Shown: positions 53,192-61,955 of the stretch, piece by piece
Layout: each line of letters opens with the position of its first letter
Numbering within the stretch: the stretch's first letter is position 1
NCBI GenBank assembly: GCA_030429545.1
Contig: JAUIFF010000001.1
Location: forward strand, 19,599-83,598
Direction: 5' to 3'
Origin: Polyangia bacterium
GTDB taxonomy: Bacteria; Myxococcota_A; Polyangia; Nannocystales; Nannocystaceae
DNA length: 64,000 nt
Notes under the pieces: model-generated
What the model was told of the DNA's origin: nothing
The model's database searches: none
The model's input: only the letters and a program-made list of their open reading frames with translations
Translations under genes and position numbers: made by a program

Positions 53192-53836
53192 ATGTCAGAC
53201 CCGCGCCCGCTTGTTGACCTCACGCCTGCGCAGTTGTCGGCCCTCGTTCGTTCCACGGTGTCGCACTACGAGCAACGCGCCGAGGCTTTTCGTGCTGGGA
53301 CCCAGGACCACGATGTGTCGCAAAATGTTGATGCGTTGCTGCGGTACTTGCCGGGACCTGCGCCGCAACGGATCCTCGATCTCGGTTGTGGTCCGGGTCG
53401 GGACCTCTCCACGTTCGTTGCTCGTGGTCATGCTCCGGTGGGCCTTGATGGTGCGGCTGCGTTTGTGGCAATGGCTCGTGCCGGCGGCTTTGAGGTCTGG
53501 CATCAGGACTTGTTGGCGCTCGATCTACCTGCCGCTCGGTTCGACGGCATCTTTGCGAACGCGGTGCTGTTTCATGTGCCGACGCAGGAGCTTGGTCGTG
53601 TTTTGCGGGAGCTTCACCGCACGCTCGTCACGGGTGGTGTGCTCATGTGCAGCAATCCCCGCGGTCCCGACATCGAGCGGGTCCAGGGGCTGCGTTTTGG
53701 CTCCTATCTCACGCTCGAGACGTGGAGCAGTTTCGTGACTGCTGCCGGCTTTGAGCTTATTGAGCACTACTTTCGACCTCCTGGGCGGCCGCGTGAAGAG
53801 CAGCCATGGCTCGCTACGGTGTGGCGCGCCCTCTGA
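53192..53836 (+). CDS. Class I SAM-dependent methyltransferase
   Basis: The 214-residue protein has the SAM-binding motif RILDLGCGPGRDLSTFVARG (about 61-80). Then come VGLDGAAAFVAMAR, a motif II-like ARFDGIFANAVLFHVP and the LRELHRTLVTGGVLMCSNP post-motif. The end (FELIEHYFRPPGRP...WLATVWRA) matches small UbiE/tellurite-type methyltransferases. The substrate is unknown. ATGs at 53180 and 53192 are both possible; neither has a strong ribosome-binding site. Confidence 0.83.
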   Translation: MSDPRPLVDLTPAQLSALVRSTVSHYEQRAEAFRAGTQDHDVSQNVDALLRYLPGPAPQRILDLGCGPGRDLSTFVARGHAPVGLDGAAAFVAMARAGGFEVWHQDLLALDLPAARFDGIFANAVLFHVPTQELGRVLRELHRTLVTGGVLMCSNPRGPDIERVQGLRFGSYLTLETWSSFVTAAGFELIEHYFRPPGRPREEQPWLATVWRAL

Positions 53837-54112
53837 GCAGGTAGGCTCACTCAAGGTGTAGGCACGTCGCCGCCGTGTGCATGCTCGCCGACTCGCGGGT
53901 GGGCCAGGCGTGTCTCGCACGTCGCCAGGCTCGCAGCGTGCGGGCAGGCTGGCCAGGCACGACTCACCGTGTCCGACCAGGCTCGCCAGGCACGTCGACC
54001 AGCCGGTGCCACGCGTGTTCTAAGTGTTGGCATCGCACGTCCGTGCCGGGCGTTCTCTTCGGGAGGCAGTGCATCCGCGACTTCGAGGATGCGTGCAGGG
54101 GCCCGTGCCTGG

Positions 54113-54841
54113 TCAAGTTAGCGGCATGACGAAGTCGAGGGTTTTGAGCAGCTCGGGGGCGGGCTCTTCGGCTTCGGTCGAGCACACGGTCAGCAGCAAG
54201 AAGTGCAGGGCCTCGGGGAAGGCTTGCAAGAAGAGGTTGGCGTTGCCGGGTTCGTTTTCAAAGGTGGCGACCACGCGTCCGCGAAAGCTTCGGATTTCGT
54301 CGAGAGCCTGATCTTTGAAGTCGCGGTCGGCCATTGCGAACGACGGCTTGAGGTGCAGCGGGGTGCGACCTCGCCAAAACGGAAAACCGGCCTTGCGCAG
54401 TGCCCGGACGGTGCCGAGTTCCATGCCCCCGGCGTGGCGCCCGGTGAGGTAGTAGACCAGTGCGCCGCGCTCAAACACGGCGGTGACGTACTCGACCGCA
54501 CCGGGCGAGGGATCGTCGCACAAGACATAGTCGTCGGTGAAAAACCGCTCCGACCAAAATCGCTTGAGCTCGCTCAGCAAGGTTTCGTTTTCGAGGCCCT
54601 GGGCGCGCAGGCTCTCGTGAATGTTCCAGCCCATGTGCTCGCGCTTGACCGACTGCAACAACGGCTCGAGCTCGGGGTATTGCTCGACACGCTCCCGGGC
54701 AAACTCGCGGAAGATCTGCAGGTTGCGTGGCTCGGTCGAGAACAGGGTCGAGTCGAGGTCAAAGACAACCACCGGCAAGACGCCATCCTCGACGGCGCGG
54801 TCGATACGGGTGAGAACTTCGCGGAGCTGGGGAATACCCAT
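54113..54841 (-). CDS. HAD-superfamily hydrolase
   Basis: The 242-residue protein has the HAD motif I VVVFDLDSTLFST near residue 24 (nucleophile Asp and the +2 Asp). A helical cap region follows (ERVEQYPELEPLLQSVKREHMGWNIHESL), then motif II YYLTGRHAGGM with Thr, and a motif III/IV stretch around DFKDQALDEIRSFRGRVVATFENEPGNA. The last part reads ENEPGNAN where most members have DD. It is probably a phosphatase of unknown substrate. The start is the ATG at 54841. Confidence 0.78.
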   Translation of the reverse strand: MGIPQLREVLTRIDRAVEDGVLPVVVFDLDSTLFSTEPRNLQIFREFARERVEQYPELEPLLQSVKREHMGWNIHESLRAQGLENETLLSELKRFWSERFFTDDYVLCDDPSPGAVEYVTAVFERGALVYYLTGRHAGGMELGTVRALRKAGFPFWRGRTPLHLKPSFAMADRDFKDQALDEIRSFRGRVVATFENEPGNANLFLQAFPEALHFLLLTVCSTEAEEPAPELLKTLDFVMPLT

Positions 54842-55119
54842 GCCGCGGACAATGACACAGCAGGCCCGAGCTTGCACCTCAGGGGGCTCGACACCCGGTT
54901 GCCACACACCCGTTGCGGTTGGATGTGTGCGCAAGCAACCCAACTACCTGAACGGGCGCGCATGTTTTTGCTGGGTAACCCCACGGGTGTTCAGGTCCGG
55001 TCCGTCGCGAGATACTCGCGATCGTCGCATCTGTCTGGGCTTGATTCTCGTGTCGTGGGCGGTATCGTGCGCGCGAGGCGTGGCCGCGTGTGGCCGCGGC
55101 GACTCCAGGAGAATTGCGC

Positions 55120-56646
55120 ATGCATGTTTCAGGTTGGCCGGTCCCACTGCTCGCCGCCCAAGGAGGTCTCACGACCTATCTTCCCATCCTGATCCTGCTC
55201 GCGGTCGTCGTCGCTGTAATTGCCCGACTGCCACGGATCGAGCTCGGCCACTCCGACGCCTATCGCCGCCGCCGGTTGATGAACTGGCTGCCGCTGGGGC
55301 TGACCTATGCGTTTTTGTACATGGGTCGCTACAACCTCACCGTCAGCAAAAACGAGTTTGCCGACTTGGGGCTCATGACCAATGCCGACTTCGGTGTGAT
55401 CTTCGGGATCGGGACGGTCGTCTACGGGTTGTCGTTTTTGCTCAACGGACCGCTGACCGATCGCTACGGCGGCAAGCGGGCGATCGTGGTTGGCTCGGCC
55501 GGGGCCGCAATGATGAACCTGGTGATGGCACTGGTCACGGCCGAGGTCGTGGCCGGCGGACCGGGCCCGCTGACCGACACCGTAACCGCAATTAGCCAGC
55601 CATTTTTTAACCTGTTTCGCGGGCTTCGCGGGGTGTTTGGCCTGCCGGTCGGCGACACCGAGGCCTCGGTGTTACTGCCGGCGTTGTCGCTGCTTTATGC
55701 GGTAAACATGTACTTTCAAAGTTTTGGTGCGGTCGCGATCGTCAAGGTCAACAGCTCGTGGTTTCACGTCCGCGAGCGAGGTGTCTTTGGGGCCATCTTT
55801 GGTACGCTGATCTCGCTCGGTATCTTCTTGGCCTACGACGTCGGTGGCCTGATTGTCCGCACCTTTGACACCCACTACGTGTTTATGGCGCCGGCCATCT
55901 TGCTGGCCATCTTTTGCGTTTTGTGTATCACCATGGTGCGCGACACCCCCGGGGAAACCGGGCATCGTGACTTCGACACCGGCGACGCGTCGTCGGGTGA
56001 CGAGGGCCCGCCAATGGGTGCCATCAAGGTGTTTGGCATGATGCTGCGCAACCCCGTCATCATGACGATCGCCGTCATTGAGTTTTGCTCGGGCTTCTTA
56101 CGCCAGGCGATCATGCAGTGGTACAAAATCTTCTCCAAGCAGGTGGGGATTGCCGGCGATTTTGTGCCGTCGAATTGGGGCATGTTGCTGTGTTGTGCCG
56201 GGATTTTGGGTGGCATGTTTGCCGGGGTGATTAGCGACCGCGTGTTTCAATCACGCCGCGGTCCGGTGGTCGTGGTGCTCTACGCCGCCATGCTACTCGG
56301 CTCGATCGCCATGCTGTTTATGCTCAGCTCCCCGCTGTTGGGTTGGCTGGTCGTTGTATTATCACTTTGTGTGATCGGCGTGCACGGCATGCTCTCGGGG
56401 ACCGCGAGCATGGACTTTGGCGGGCGCAAGAACGCTGGCATCGCGGTTGGGATTATCGATGGATTTGTCTACTTGGGCACTGGCGTGATGGCATTTTTGT
56501 ACGGATGGCGGCTTCCCGATGGGGCCGAGGCGGCCGATCCCGAGGCCTGGATCGAGTGGCCGATTTGGATGATTCCCATCGCACTTTTGGGCCTGGTGCT
56601 CGGAAGTCGGCTGTGGCACGCCAAACCGCAACCGCGCAAACACTGA
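55120..56646 (+). CDS. MFS transporter of the organophosphate:phosphate antiporter (GlpT/UhpT-like) family
   Basis: The 508-residue protein has about 12 membrane segments. Family marks are LTYAFLYMGRYNLTVSKNEF in the first helices, GLSFLLNGPLTDRYGGKRAIV, VNSSWFHVRERGVFGAIFG and, near the end, GMLSGTASMDFGGRKNAG. It probably exchanges a phosphorylated organic substrate, such as glycerol 3-phosphate or a sugar phosphate, for phosphate. This could supply glpD, but the two are not adjacent. AGGAGA at 55107-55112 places the start at 55120. Confidence 0.85.
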   Translation: MHVSGWPVPLLAAQGGLTTYLPILILLAVVVAVIARLPRIELGHSDAYRRRRLMNWLPLGLTYAFLYMGRYNLTVSKNEFADLGLMTNADFGVIFGIGTVVYGLSFLLNGPLTDRYGGKRAIVVGSAGAAMMNLVMALVTAEVVAGGPGPLTDTVTAISQPFFNLFRGLRGVFGLPVGDTEASVLLPALSLLYAVNMYFQSFGAVAIVKVNSSWFHVRERGVFGAIFGTLISLGIFLAYDVGGLIVRTFDTHYVFMAPAILLAIFCVLCITMVRDTPGETGHRDFDTGDASSGDEGPPMGAIKVFGMMLRNPVIMTIAVIEFCSGFLRQAIMQWYKIFSKQVGIAGDFVPSNWGMLLCCAGILGGMFAGVISDRVFQSRRGPVVVVLYAAMLLGSIAMLFMLSSPLLGWLVVVLSLCVIGVHGMLSGTASMDFGGRKNAGIAVGIIDGFVYLGTGVMAFLYGWRLPDGAEAADPEAWIEWPIWMIPIALLGLVLGSRLWHAKPQPRKH

Positions 56647-56814
56647 GCGGACATGGCCAACAGGCCAGGCAAACCCCGTTTGTCGAGACTTGTGTCGCAA
56701 CGGTCAGGTATGGATACCGCCGTCGACAACCGCCCTTGGCAAAGGTTCCGCTGTCAACGAAGTTGGTTGCGCACAAACCCATTGGCGAACACGTCCGTTC
56801 ACGCCGGCAGACCG

Positions 56815-58671
56815 ATGCGATACCGTACCCCAGTGAAACCGTGGAATGTATCCCTCAAGCCACTGCCGTGCCTGTTGTTGATGGCAGGCCTTACCCTCCC
56901 GGCGTGCCAAGGGCCCGACGCCAAGCAGGAGCCGCGGCGTGACCAGGCGTCTGCTGCTCCGGTAGCGAGCAACGACGGGGCTGCTGCCGACGATGCGGGT
57001 GGCGCAGGCCAGCGCCACAAGGGCGAAGAGGGCAAGATGGGCAAGCCGACGTCCAAGCAAAAGTCAGGCTTGTACGCAATGAAAGGGCCAAAAAATGCAG
57101 TACCGATGGCTGCTCGTGAGATGATGGCCGACGAGGAAGCTGAGCCCATGCGTGCGCGCAGGGGTAAGCGCAAACCATCCCCGAGTTCCGTCGCTCCCCC
57201 GCCTCCTCCGGTGATTGCCCCACCTGTCGACGACGCCTCGGGCGAGGGTTACCAAAAAATTGAGGAAAACAAGTTCGAGTCGGTGTCCGACGAACCGCTG
57301 TCGACCTTCTCGATCGATGTCGACACCGCCTCGTACAGCAACATGCGGCGGTTTTTGAACGACGGGGTGCTGCCCCCGGTCGATGCCATTCGCATCGAAG
57401 AGTTCATCAACTATTTCAATTACAACTACCCCGCACCGACCGGCGAGCACCCGTTTTCGGTGACCACCGAGGTCGCCTCGGCCCCGTGGAATCCAACCCA
57501 CCGCCTGGTCCAAATTGGCATCCGTGGCAAACCGATTGCCGCCGACCAGTCGCCGCCGCGCAACCTCGTATTCCTGTTTGACGTCTCGGGTTCGATGAAC
57601 AGCGCCGACAAGCTACCGTTACTCAAGCGCGGGATGTCGCTGTTGGTCCGTGAGTTGCGGCCCGAAGACCGGGTGTCGATTGTTGTCTATGCAGGCGCTT
57701 CGGGGTTGGTGTTGCCACCCACGCCGGGAAGCCAGCGCGCGACCATCCTCGATGCCCTCGCCAAGCTCGAAGCCGGGGGCTCGACCAACGGTGGCCAGGG
57801 GATCGAACTTGCATATGCAGTCGCCCAGAAAAACTTTGACCCCAAGGCGATCAATCGCGTGATTTTGGCGACCGACGGTGACTTCAATGTCGGCACCCGC
57901 GACCGCGCAGCCCTCGAAAACCTGATCGAAGAAAAACGCAAGACCGGGACATTTTTGACGGTCTTAGGGTTCGGCCGCGGCAACGTCAAGGACTCGACCA
58001 TGGAGATGCTCGCCGACAAGGGCAACGGTAACTACGCCTACATCGACTCGGTGCGCGAGGCCGAAAAGGTGCTCGTGCGCGAGGCCGGCTCCACGCTGGT
58101 CACGATCGCCAAGGATGTCAAAATCCAGGTCGAGTTTAACCCGCGGATGGTCAGCTCCTACCGCCTGATCGGCTACGAAAACCGGGCCCTCGCCGCCCGC
58201 GACTTCAATGACGATACAAAGGACGCCGGCGAAATCGGTGCAGGTACAACTGTGACCGCGCTGTACGAGGTCGTGCCCGCCGGGGCCGGGGGTGCGGGAG
58301 CCAATGTCGACCCGCTCAAATACCAAAAGCCCGAGACCACCGCGGCCGCCGAGACCGGCGAGTTGATGACCGTCAAGTTCCGCTACAAACAGCCCGATGC
58401 AGATACAAGCACGTTGATCACCGAGCCGGTCAAGGACACCGGCAAGAGCTTTGACGGGGCCTCTGAAGACCTGCGGCTGGCAGCCGGTGTGGCGGCATTT
58501 GGCATGCTGATGCGGGGCTCCGAACACGCCGGTGATGCGACCTTCGACACCGCGCGCAAGTACATTAACGGGGCGCTCGGGCAAGACCCACACGGCGATC
58601 GCAAGGAGCTGCTGCAGCTCATTGACAAGGCCAAGGCGATGCCGCGACGCGCGAGCACCCGCGGGCGCTAG
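56815..58671 (+). CDS. YfbK-like von Willebrand A-domain lipoprotein
   Basis: From the ATG at 56815 the protein has 618 residues. It has a lipoprotein signal (LLLMAGLTLPAC) and a low-complexity linker to about 150. A YfbK-type N-terminal domain follows (FSIDVDTASYSNMRRFLNDG, IRIEEFINYFNY), and a vWA domain with the MIDAS motif FDVSGSMNS (D256, S258, S260), then ILATDGDFNVGTRD. The C-terminal DUF3520-like part includes MVSSYRLIGYENRAL. Family members are envelope proteins of unclear function, probably binding metal-dependent partners. A strong terminator follows. Confidence 0.88.
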   Translation: MRYRTPVKPWNVSLKPLPCLLLMAGLTLPACQGPDAKQEPRRDQASAAPVASNDGAAADDAGGAGQRHKGEEGKMGKPTSKQKSGLYAMKGPKNAVPMAAREMMADEEAEPMRARRGKRKPSPSSVAPPPPPVIAPPVDDASGEGYQKIEENKFESVSDEPLSTFSIDVDTASYSNMRRFLNDGVLPPVDAIRIEEFINYFNYNYPAPTGEHPFSVTTEVASAPWNPTHRLVQIGIRGKPIAADQSPPRNLVFLFDVSGSMNSADKLPLLKRGMSLLVRELRPEDRVSIVVYAGASGLVLPPTPGSQRATILDALAKLEAGGSTNGGQGIELAYAVAQKNFDPKAINRVILATDGDFNVGTRDRAALENLIEEKRKTGTFLTVLGFGRGNVKDSTMEMLADKGNGNYAYIDSVREAEKVLVREAGSTLVTIAKDVKIQVEFNPRMVSSYRLIGYENRALAARDFNDDTKDAGEIGAGTTVTALYEVVPAGAGGAGANVDPLKYQKPETTAAAETGELMTVKFRYKQPDADTSTLITEPVKDTGKSFDGASEDLRLAAGVAAFGMLMRGSEHAGDATFDTARKYINGALGQDPHGDRKELLQLIDKAKAMPRRASTRGR

Positions 58672-58693
58672 GCCGCAACGGCGCACGACCTGT

Positions 58694-58727
58694 AACCGGG
58701 ATAGGCCCGTTCCTGTCCCGGTTTTTT
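58694..58727 (+). terminator. Intrinsic terminator after the vWA lipoprotein gene
   Basis: AACCGGGATAGG (58694-58705) pairs with CCTGTCCCGGTT (58712-58723), 12 bp with one T-G pair and a 6-nt loop, followed by a T-run. Confidence 0.9.
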
Positions 58728-58788
58728 GGGTTGTCTGCGCCTACAAATCAGCGCGGCAAAAAATCCCCCAATGCGTTAGCGTAGCGGC

Positions 58789-59517
58789 GTGAGTGACGAC
58801 GGCCGTATCGACGAACGCAATGCTGCGCTGATCTTGAAACGGGCGGCCCAGTTGCAGGAGCAACGCGACACGGCCGGCAGCGGTCGGACCTTTAGTCTGC
58901 AAGAACTCGAAGAAGCCGTCGACGAACTCGGCATCGATCGCGCGCTCGTTCGAACCGCCGCCGACGAGTTGTCGATCGCCGAAATCCGTAACCAAGCACC
59001 GTGGTACCTCGGGGGCAAGACCGACGTGATGTACGAGGCCACGGTTGAGGGGCCCGTCGCGGGTGCTCGGCTCGACGGGATGGTCGAGGTTTTGCGACGG
59101 TTGCTCGGCAATCCAGGAGAGTTGCGAGCGAGTGGCTCAGCGCAGATTTGGTCGACCGGCAAAGGCACCACGCGACGGGTTTTCTTGACCCTCACGCCCA
59201 AGGGCAACAAGACCTTGGTGCGGCTCGAAGAGGCCATGCCGATGGACGCGCGCGGGACCGTGGCCGGGTCGACCGTGGGCGGAATGATGGTTGCGATGTT
59301 GAGCTTGGCAACCCTCAAAACCATCCTTGGGACCGCGGCCAAGGCGTTTTTAGGGCCCATGTTGATCGTCGGCGTGGCGTTGGGCTGGTTTATCGGCCGC
59401 CAGATTTGGGCGCGGGTGAGTGCCGGTCGTGATCAACAGGTGCGACGCATGTTTCAGGAGGTGCTGCGGGCCGCCGCCGATGAGCCCGCAGCGTTGCCCG
59501 AGGCCGATTCGAAGTAA
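58789..59517 (+). CDS. Hypothetical protein with two membrane segments
   Basis: The 242-residue product begins at a GTG. The N-terminus resembles a SHOCT-like or DUF1707-like helical module (AALILKRAAQLQEQRD...FSLQELEEAVDELGID). A soluble domain follows, and two adjacent membrane helices (VGGMMVAMLSLATLKTILG; FLGPMLIVGVALGWFIG) before a charged tail. Role unknown. It is convergent with the long TPR protein gene across 7 nt. Confidence 0.7.
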   Translation: MSDDGRIDERNAALILKRAAQLQEQRDTAGSGRTFSLQELEEAVDELGIDRALVRTAADELSIAEIRNQAPWYLGGKTDVMYEATVEGPVAGARLDGMVEVLRRLLGNPGELRASGSAQIWSTGKGTTRRVFLTLTPKGNKTLVRLEEAMPMDARGTVAGSTVGGMMVAMLSLATLKTILGTAAKAFLGPMLIVGVALGWFIGRQIWARVSAGRDQQVRRMFQEVLRAAADEPAALPEADSK

Positions 59518-59524
59518 CGGCGCG

Positions 59525-61642
59525 CTAAATACCCGCCTCGAGGTCGTCGACGGCATCGAGCACATCGTTCCAATCGTCGTCTGAAAACAGCGAGTCGAGC
59601 GGGTTGGCCGAGACGGCCTTGTGTTTGTCTGTTTTGGTGGCCGTGATCGACGCGGCAATACTTGGTGGTGCAACGATCGGGGCCGCTGAGGCCCGTGGTG
59701 GGAGCGGGGCGACCGGGGCCGTACCCGGGATGACTGGAGGCGGAATCACGGGCGGGGCCACGGGTTTGCTCGCCGGCACCGAAATCTGCGGGGGCTTGAC
59801 CGCGCTTACCTTGGGCGGCTGGACAAACGGTGAGCGCAGCTTAGGTGCAGCTTTGCGGGGTCGCTGGGCCGAGGCCTCGGGTGGCTTTTTGGGCAGACGG
59901 GTCGGCACGCCGGTACGAGGAGGGCGTGTACCAAACAGAGATGTCCCCGACGGAGGTGCAGCTTTTTTGGTTTGCGTCGTGCGCTGGTTGCCGACTGCCG
60001 ACGAGCCAAGTGGTGCGGTCGGCTTGGCGACACGCGGGATGGGGGCCGCCTGCGTGTGTGAGGCCGCCGGTTTGATGATTGACTTTGTTCCTGTCTCGGC
60101 CGACACCTTTGCGTGCGAACGGGTAAACAGTGGGCGAGCTTTGGCCGCCGGCTTGGCCTGGGTTGCGGACGGTTTCGGTGTGTCTTGTTTGGGCTGCGCG
60201 ACTGCGGGGGCGCTGGCGGTTGGCTTCGCATGCGGTGGTACAGCAGGCTTGGCGACCACTTTGGCGGGTGCCGGTTGGGCGGATTTTGCTGCCGGCTTGG
60301 CCTGGGTTGCGGACGGTTTCGGTGTGCCTACATCTTGTTTGGGCTGCGCAACTGCGGGGGCGCTGGCGGTTGGCTCCGCATGCGGTGGTGCAGCAGGCTT
60401 GGCGACCACTTCGGTGGGTGCCGGTTGGGTGGATCTTGCTGCCGGTTTATGTTTGTGTGCTGTTGCCGCGGCCTGTTCGGCCTGTTCGCGGCGACGTTGT
60501 GCCCGCTGTTCGGCCTTGGCCTTGCGCCGAGCTTCCCGGCGGGCTTGTTTGCGGGCACGCTTGCCACGGGGTTTGGATTTGACCTGCGACTTTTTGGGCT
60601 TGGCTTTGGCCTGATCCTTCGAGTCTTTTTTGGGCTGGTCCGTTGCCCCGGTACTGGGAGCCGGCGAAACCGGTTGCGGGGTGCTGGGCTCGTCGACAAC
60701 TGCAGGTTGTTGCGACGGTTTGGCCTCGGGGGATGTGCTCTCGGCCTGCTTGGCAGGTTGCTCGCGCAGGGACCGTTTGGCCCGTTTTTCGCGGGCACGC
60801 AGGTACGAACGCAGGCCTTTTTCGGCGCGTTTGACAAGGTCGCGGGCAAGGGGATCGGCCGCCAGGGCTTCGCGGTCGATACTCTCGAGCAAGGTCGCCG
60901 CCTGCTCGGGTTCACCACTGCGTTGATAGGCGAGCACAAGGCCGGCCAATACCCGCGTGTGCCCGCCAAGTGCTTCCTGTGCGGCTTGCAAGTGGGCGAG
61001 CGCCTGCGACGGTTTTTTGCGCTCGAGCAACAGGCACAGGCCGAGGTGAAGTTGGTCTCTCGGCCCGAGTTGGTCGTGTTTTTCGAGGTGGCGCAGGAGG
61101 TTGAGTGCACGCTTGCGGTCGCCACCCATCAGTGCCGCCATGGCCTCGGCCGAGCGCAGCTGGTGCGGCGTGTCGGTTTTGGACAGACGGGCTGTTTCGG
61201 CGAGTGCCAGGGTCGCGGCCCGGCCATCCCCGCGGCGAAGGTGGAGCTTGGCCTGTTGCAACGGCAACCAGGCAAACGGGGCAAAGTAGCGAATCAGGCG
61301 ACGGCGCGGCAGCTCGCGCAGCATGTCGTTGGCCGCCTGGGCATCGAGTTGTTGGATGTCTTCGGCGAGGCCGGTCAGGCGGCGATTGACATAATTCGGT
61401 GTCAATACAAATATCGCGATGCCAGCAGCGATCAGGCCCCAGTAGTAGGGCCCCGGCTGCAGCATCACCAGGGCGGTGACCGTACACAACACCGCGACGT
61501 AAATCCGGATGACCTGGCCAAACCGCGGCCTGTCGGAGTTTCGCCAGATTTCGGCGGGGACATCGACTCGCCAAAATGCATCGGGGCTTGCTGCAGATTC
61601 ACGCACGTGCGTGAACTTGCCCCACCACAGCGCCGAGGGCAA
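59525..61642 (-). CDS. Membrane-anchored TPR protein with long Pro/Ala/Lys repeat tail
   Basis: The 705-residue protein has two membrane helices at about 48-85 (IYVAVLCTVTALVML; WGLIAAGIAIFVL). A TPR-like helical domain runs to about 275 (AKLHLRRGDGRAATLALAETARL, RDQLHLGLCLLLE). A basic region follows (QARREARRKAKAEQRAQRRR). Then comes a very long low-complexity tail rich in Pro, Ala, Lys and Thr. The tail contains near-identical units of about 50 residues (TQAKPAAKSAQPAP, KVVAKPAVPPHA, KPTASAPAVAQPKQD). A short conserved acidic end (LFSDDDWNDVLDAVDDLEAG) suggests a docking peptide. Function unknown. Confidence 0.78.
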   Translation of the reverse strand: MPSALWWGKFTHVRESAASPDAFWRVDVPAEIWRNSDRPRFGQVIRIYVAVLCTVTALVMLQPGPYYWGLIAAGIAIFVLTPNYVNRRLTGLAEDIQQLDAQAANDMLRELPRRRLIRYFAPFAWLPLQQAKLHLRRGDGRAATLALAETARLSKTDTPHQLRSAEAMAALMGGDRKRALNLLRHLEKHDQLGPRDQLHLGLCLLLERKKPSQALAHLQAAQEALGGHTRVLAGLVLAYQRSGEPEQAATLLESIDREALAADPLARDLVKRAEKGLRSYLRAREKRAKRSLREQPAKQAESTSPEAKPSQQPAVVDEPSTPQPVSPAPSTGATDQPKKDSKDQAKAKPKKSQVKSKPRGKRARKQARREARRKAKAEQRAQRRREQAEQAAATAHKHKPAARSTQPAPTEVVAKPAAPPHAEPTASAPAVAQPKQDVGTPKPSATQAKPAAKSAQPAPAKVVAKPAVPPHAKPTASAPAVAQPKQDTPKPSATQAKPAAKARPLFTRSHAKVSAETGTKSIIKPAASHTQAAPIPRVAKPTAPLGSSAVGNQRTTQTKKAAPPSGTSLFGTRPPRTGVPTRLPKKPPEASAQRPRKAAPKLRSPFVQPPKVSAVKPPQISVPASKPVAPPVIPPPVIPGTAPVAPLPPRASAAPIVAPPSIAASITATKTDKHKAVSANPLDSLFSDDDWNDVLDAVDDLEAGI
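60130..60450 (-). repeat. In-frame direct repeats in the TPR protein tail
   Basis: Two to three copies of a block of about 150 nt, including GCCGGCTTGGCCTGGGTTGC and CTGCGGGGGCGCTGGCGGTT on the plus strand, code the repeated Ala/Pro/Lys units. High identity of the copies points to recent duplication. Confidence 0.75.
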
Positions 61643-61656
61643 GCACAGGGTGGCGT

Positions 61657-61932
61657 ATGACCATACATCGACTTGACTCGAGGCCCGCGGGAAGTCAGGG
61701 TGTGGCGGTGCGCAGCGGACCCGACGTCGGCCTTCGGCAGGTCACCACTGACCAGCTCAAAACAGTCCTACGGCAGCTTCACCGGGGGGAGTTGCAGTGC
61801 CCTCTCACCCCTGTTGGGCTGGCGGCGTTGGGTCTTCAGCACCAATCAGAGCGGATTTTAAACGCCATGCGGGGCCTCGACGCCGCGGGCGTGCGGGCCG
61901 TGCTTGTGAGCACACTCGCTGAACGTCTGTAG
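61657..61932 (+). CDS. Small hypothetical protein
   Basis: The 91-residue product (core VTTDQLKTVLRQLHRGELQCPLT, LQHQSERILNAMRGLDAAGVRAVLVSTLAERL) is predicted helical and has no signal. No family recognised. The first 12 bases, ATGACCATACAT, recur at 61939-61950 just after the stop, so the gene is flanked by a short direct repeat. It starts 14 nt from the divergent TPR gene. Confidence 0.6.
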   Translation: MTIHRLDSRPAGSQGVAVRSGPDVGLRQVTTDQLKTVLRQLHRGELQCPLTPVGLAALGLQHQSERILNAMRGLDAAGVRAVLVSTLAERL

Positions 61933-61955
61933 CTTGCCCATGACCATACATGGAT

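Noticed and set aside
53837..54112. Short CCAGGC/GCCAGGCACG repeats as a further repeat family
   Set aside because: Only a few irregular copies in about 130 nt; they could be simple composition and have no link to the hairpin family.
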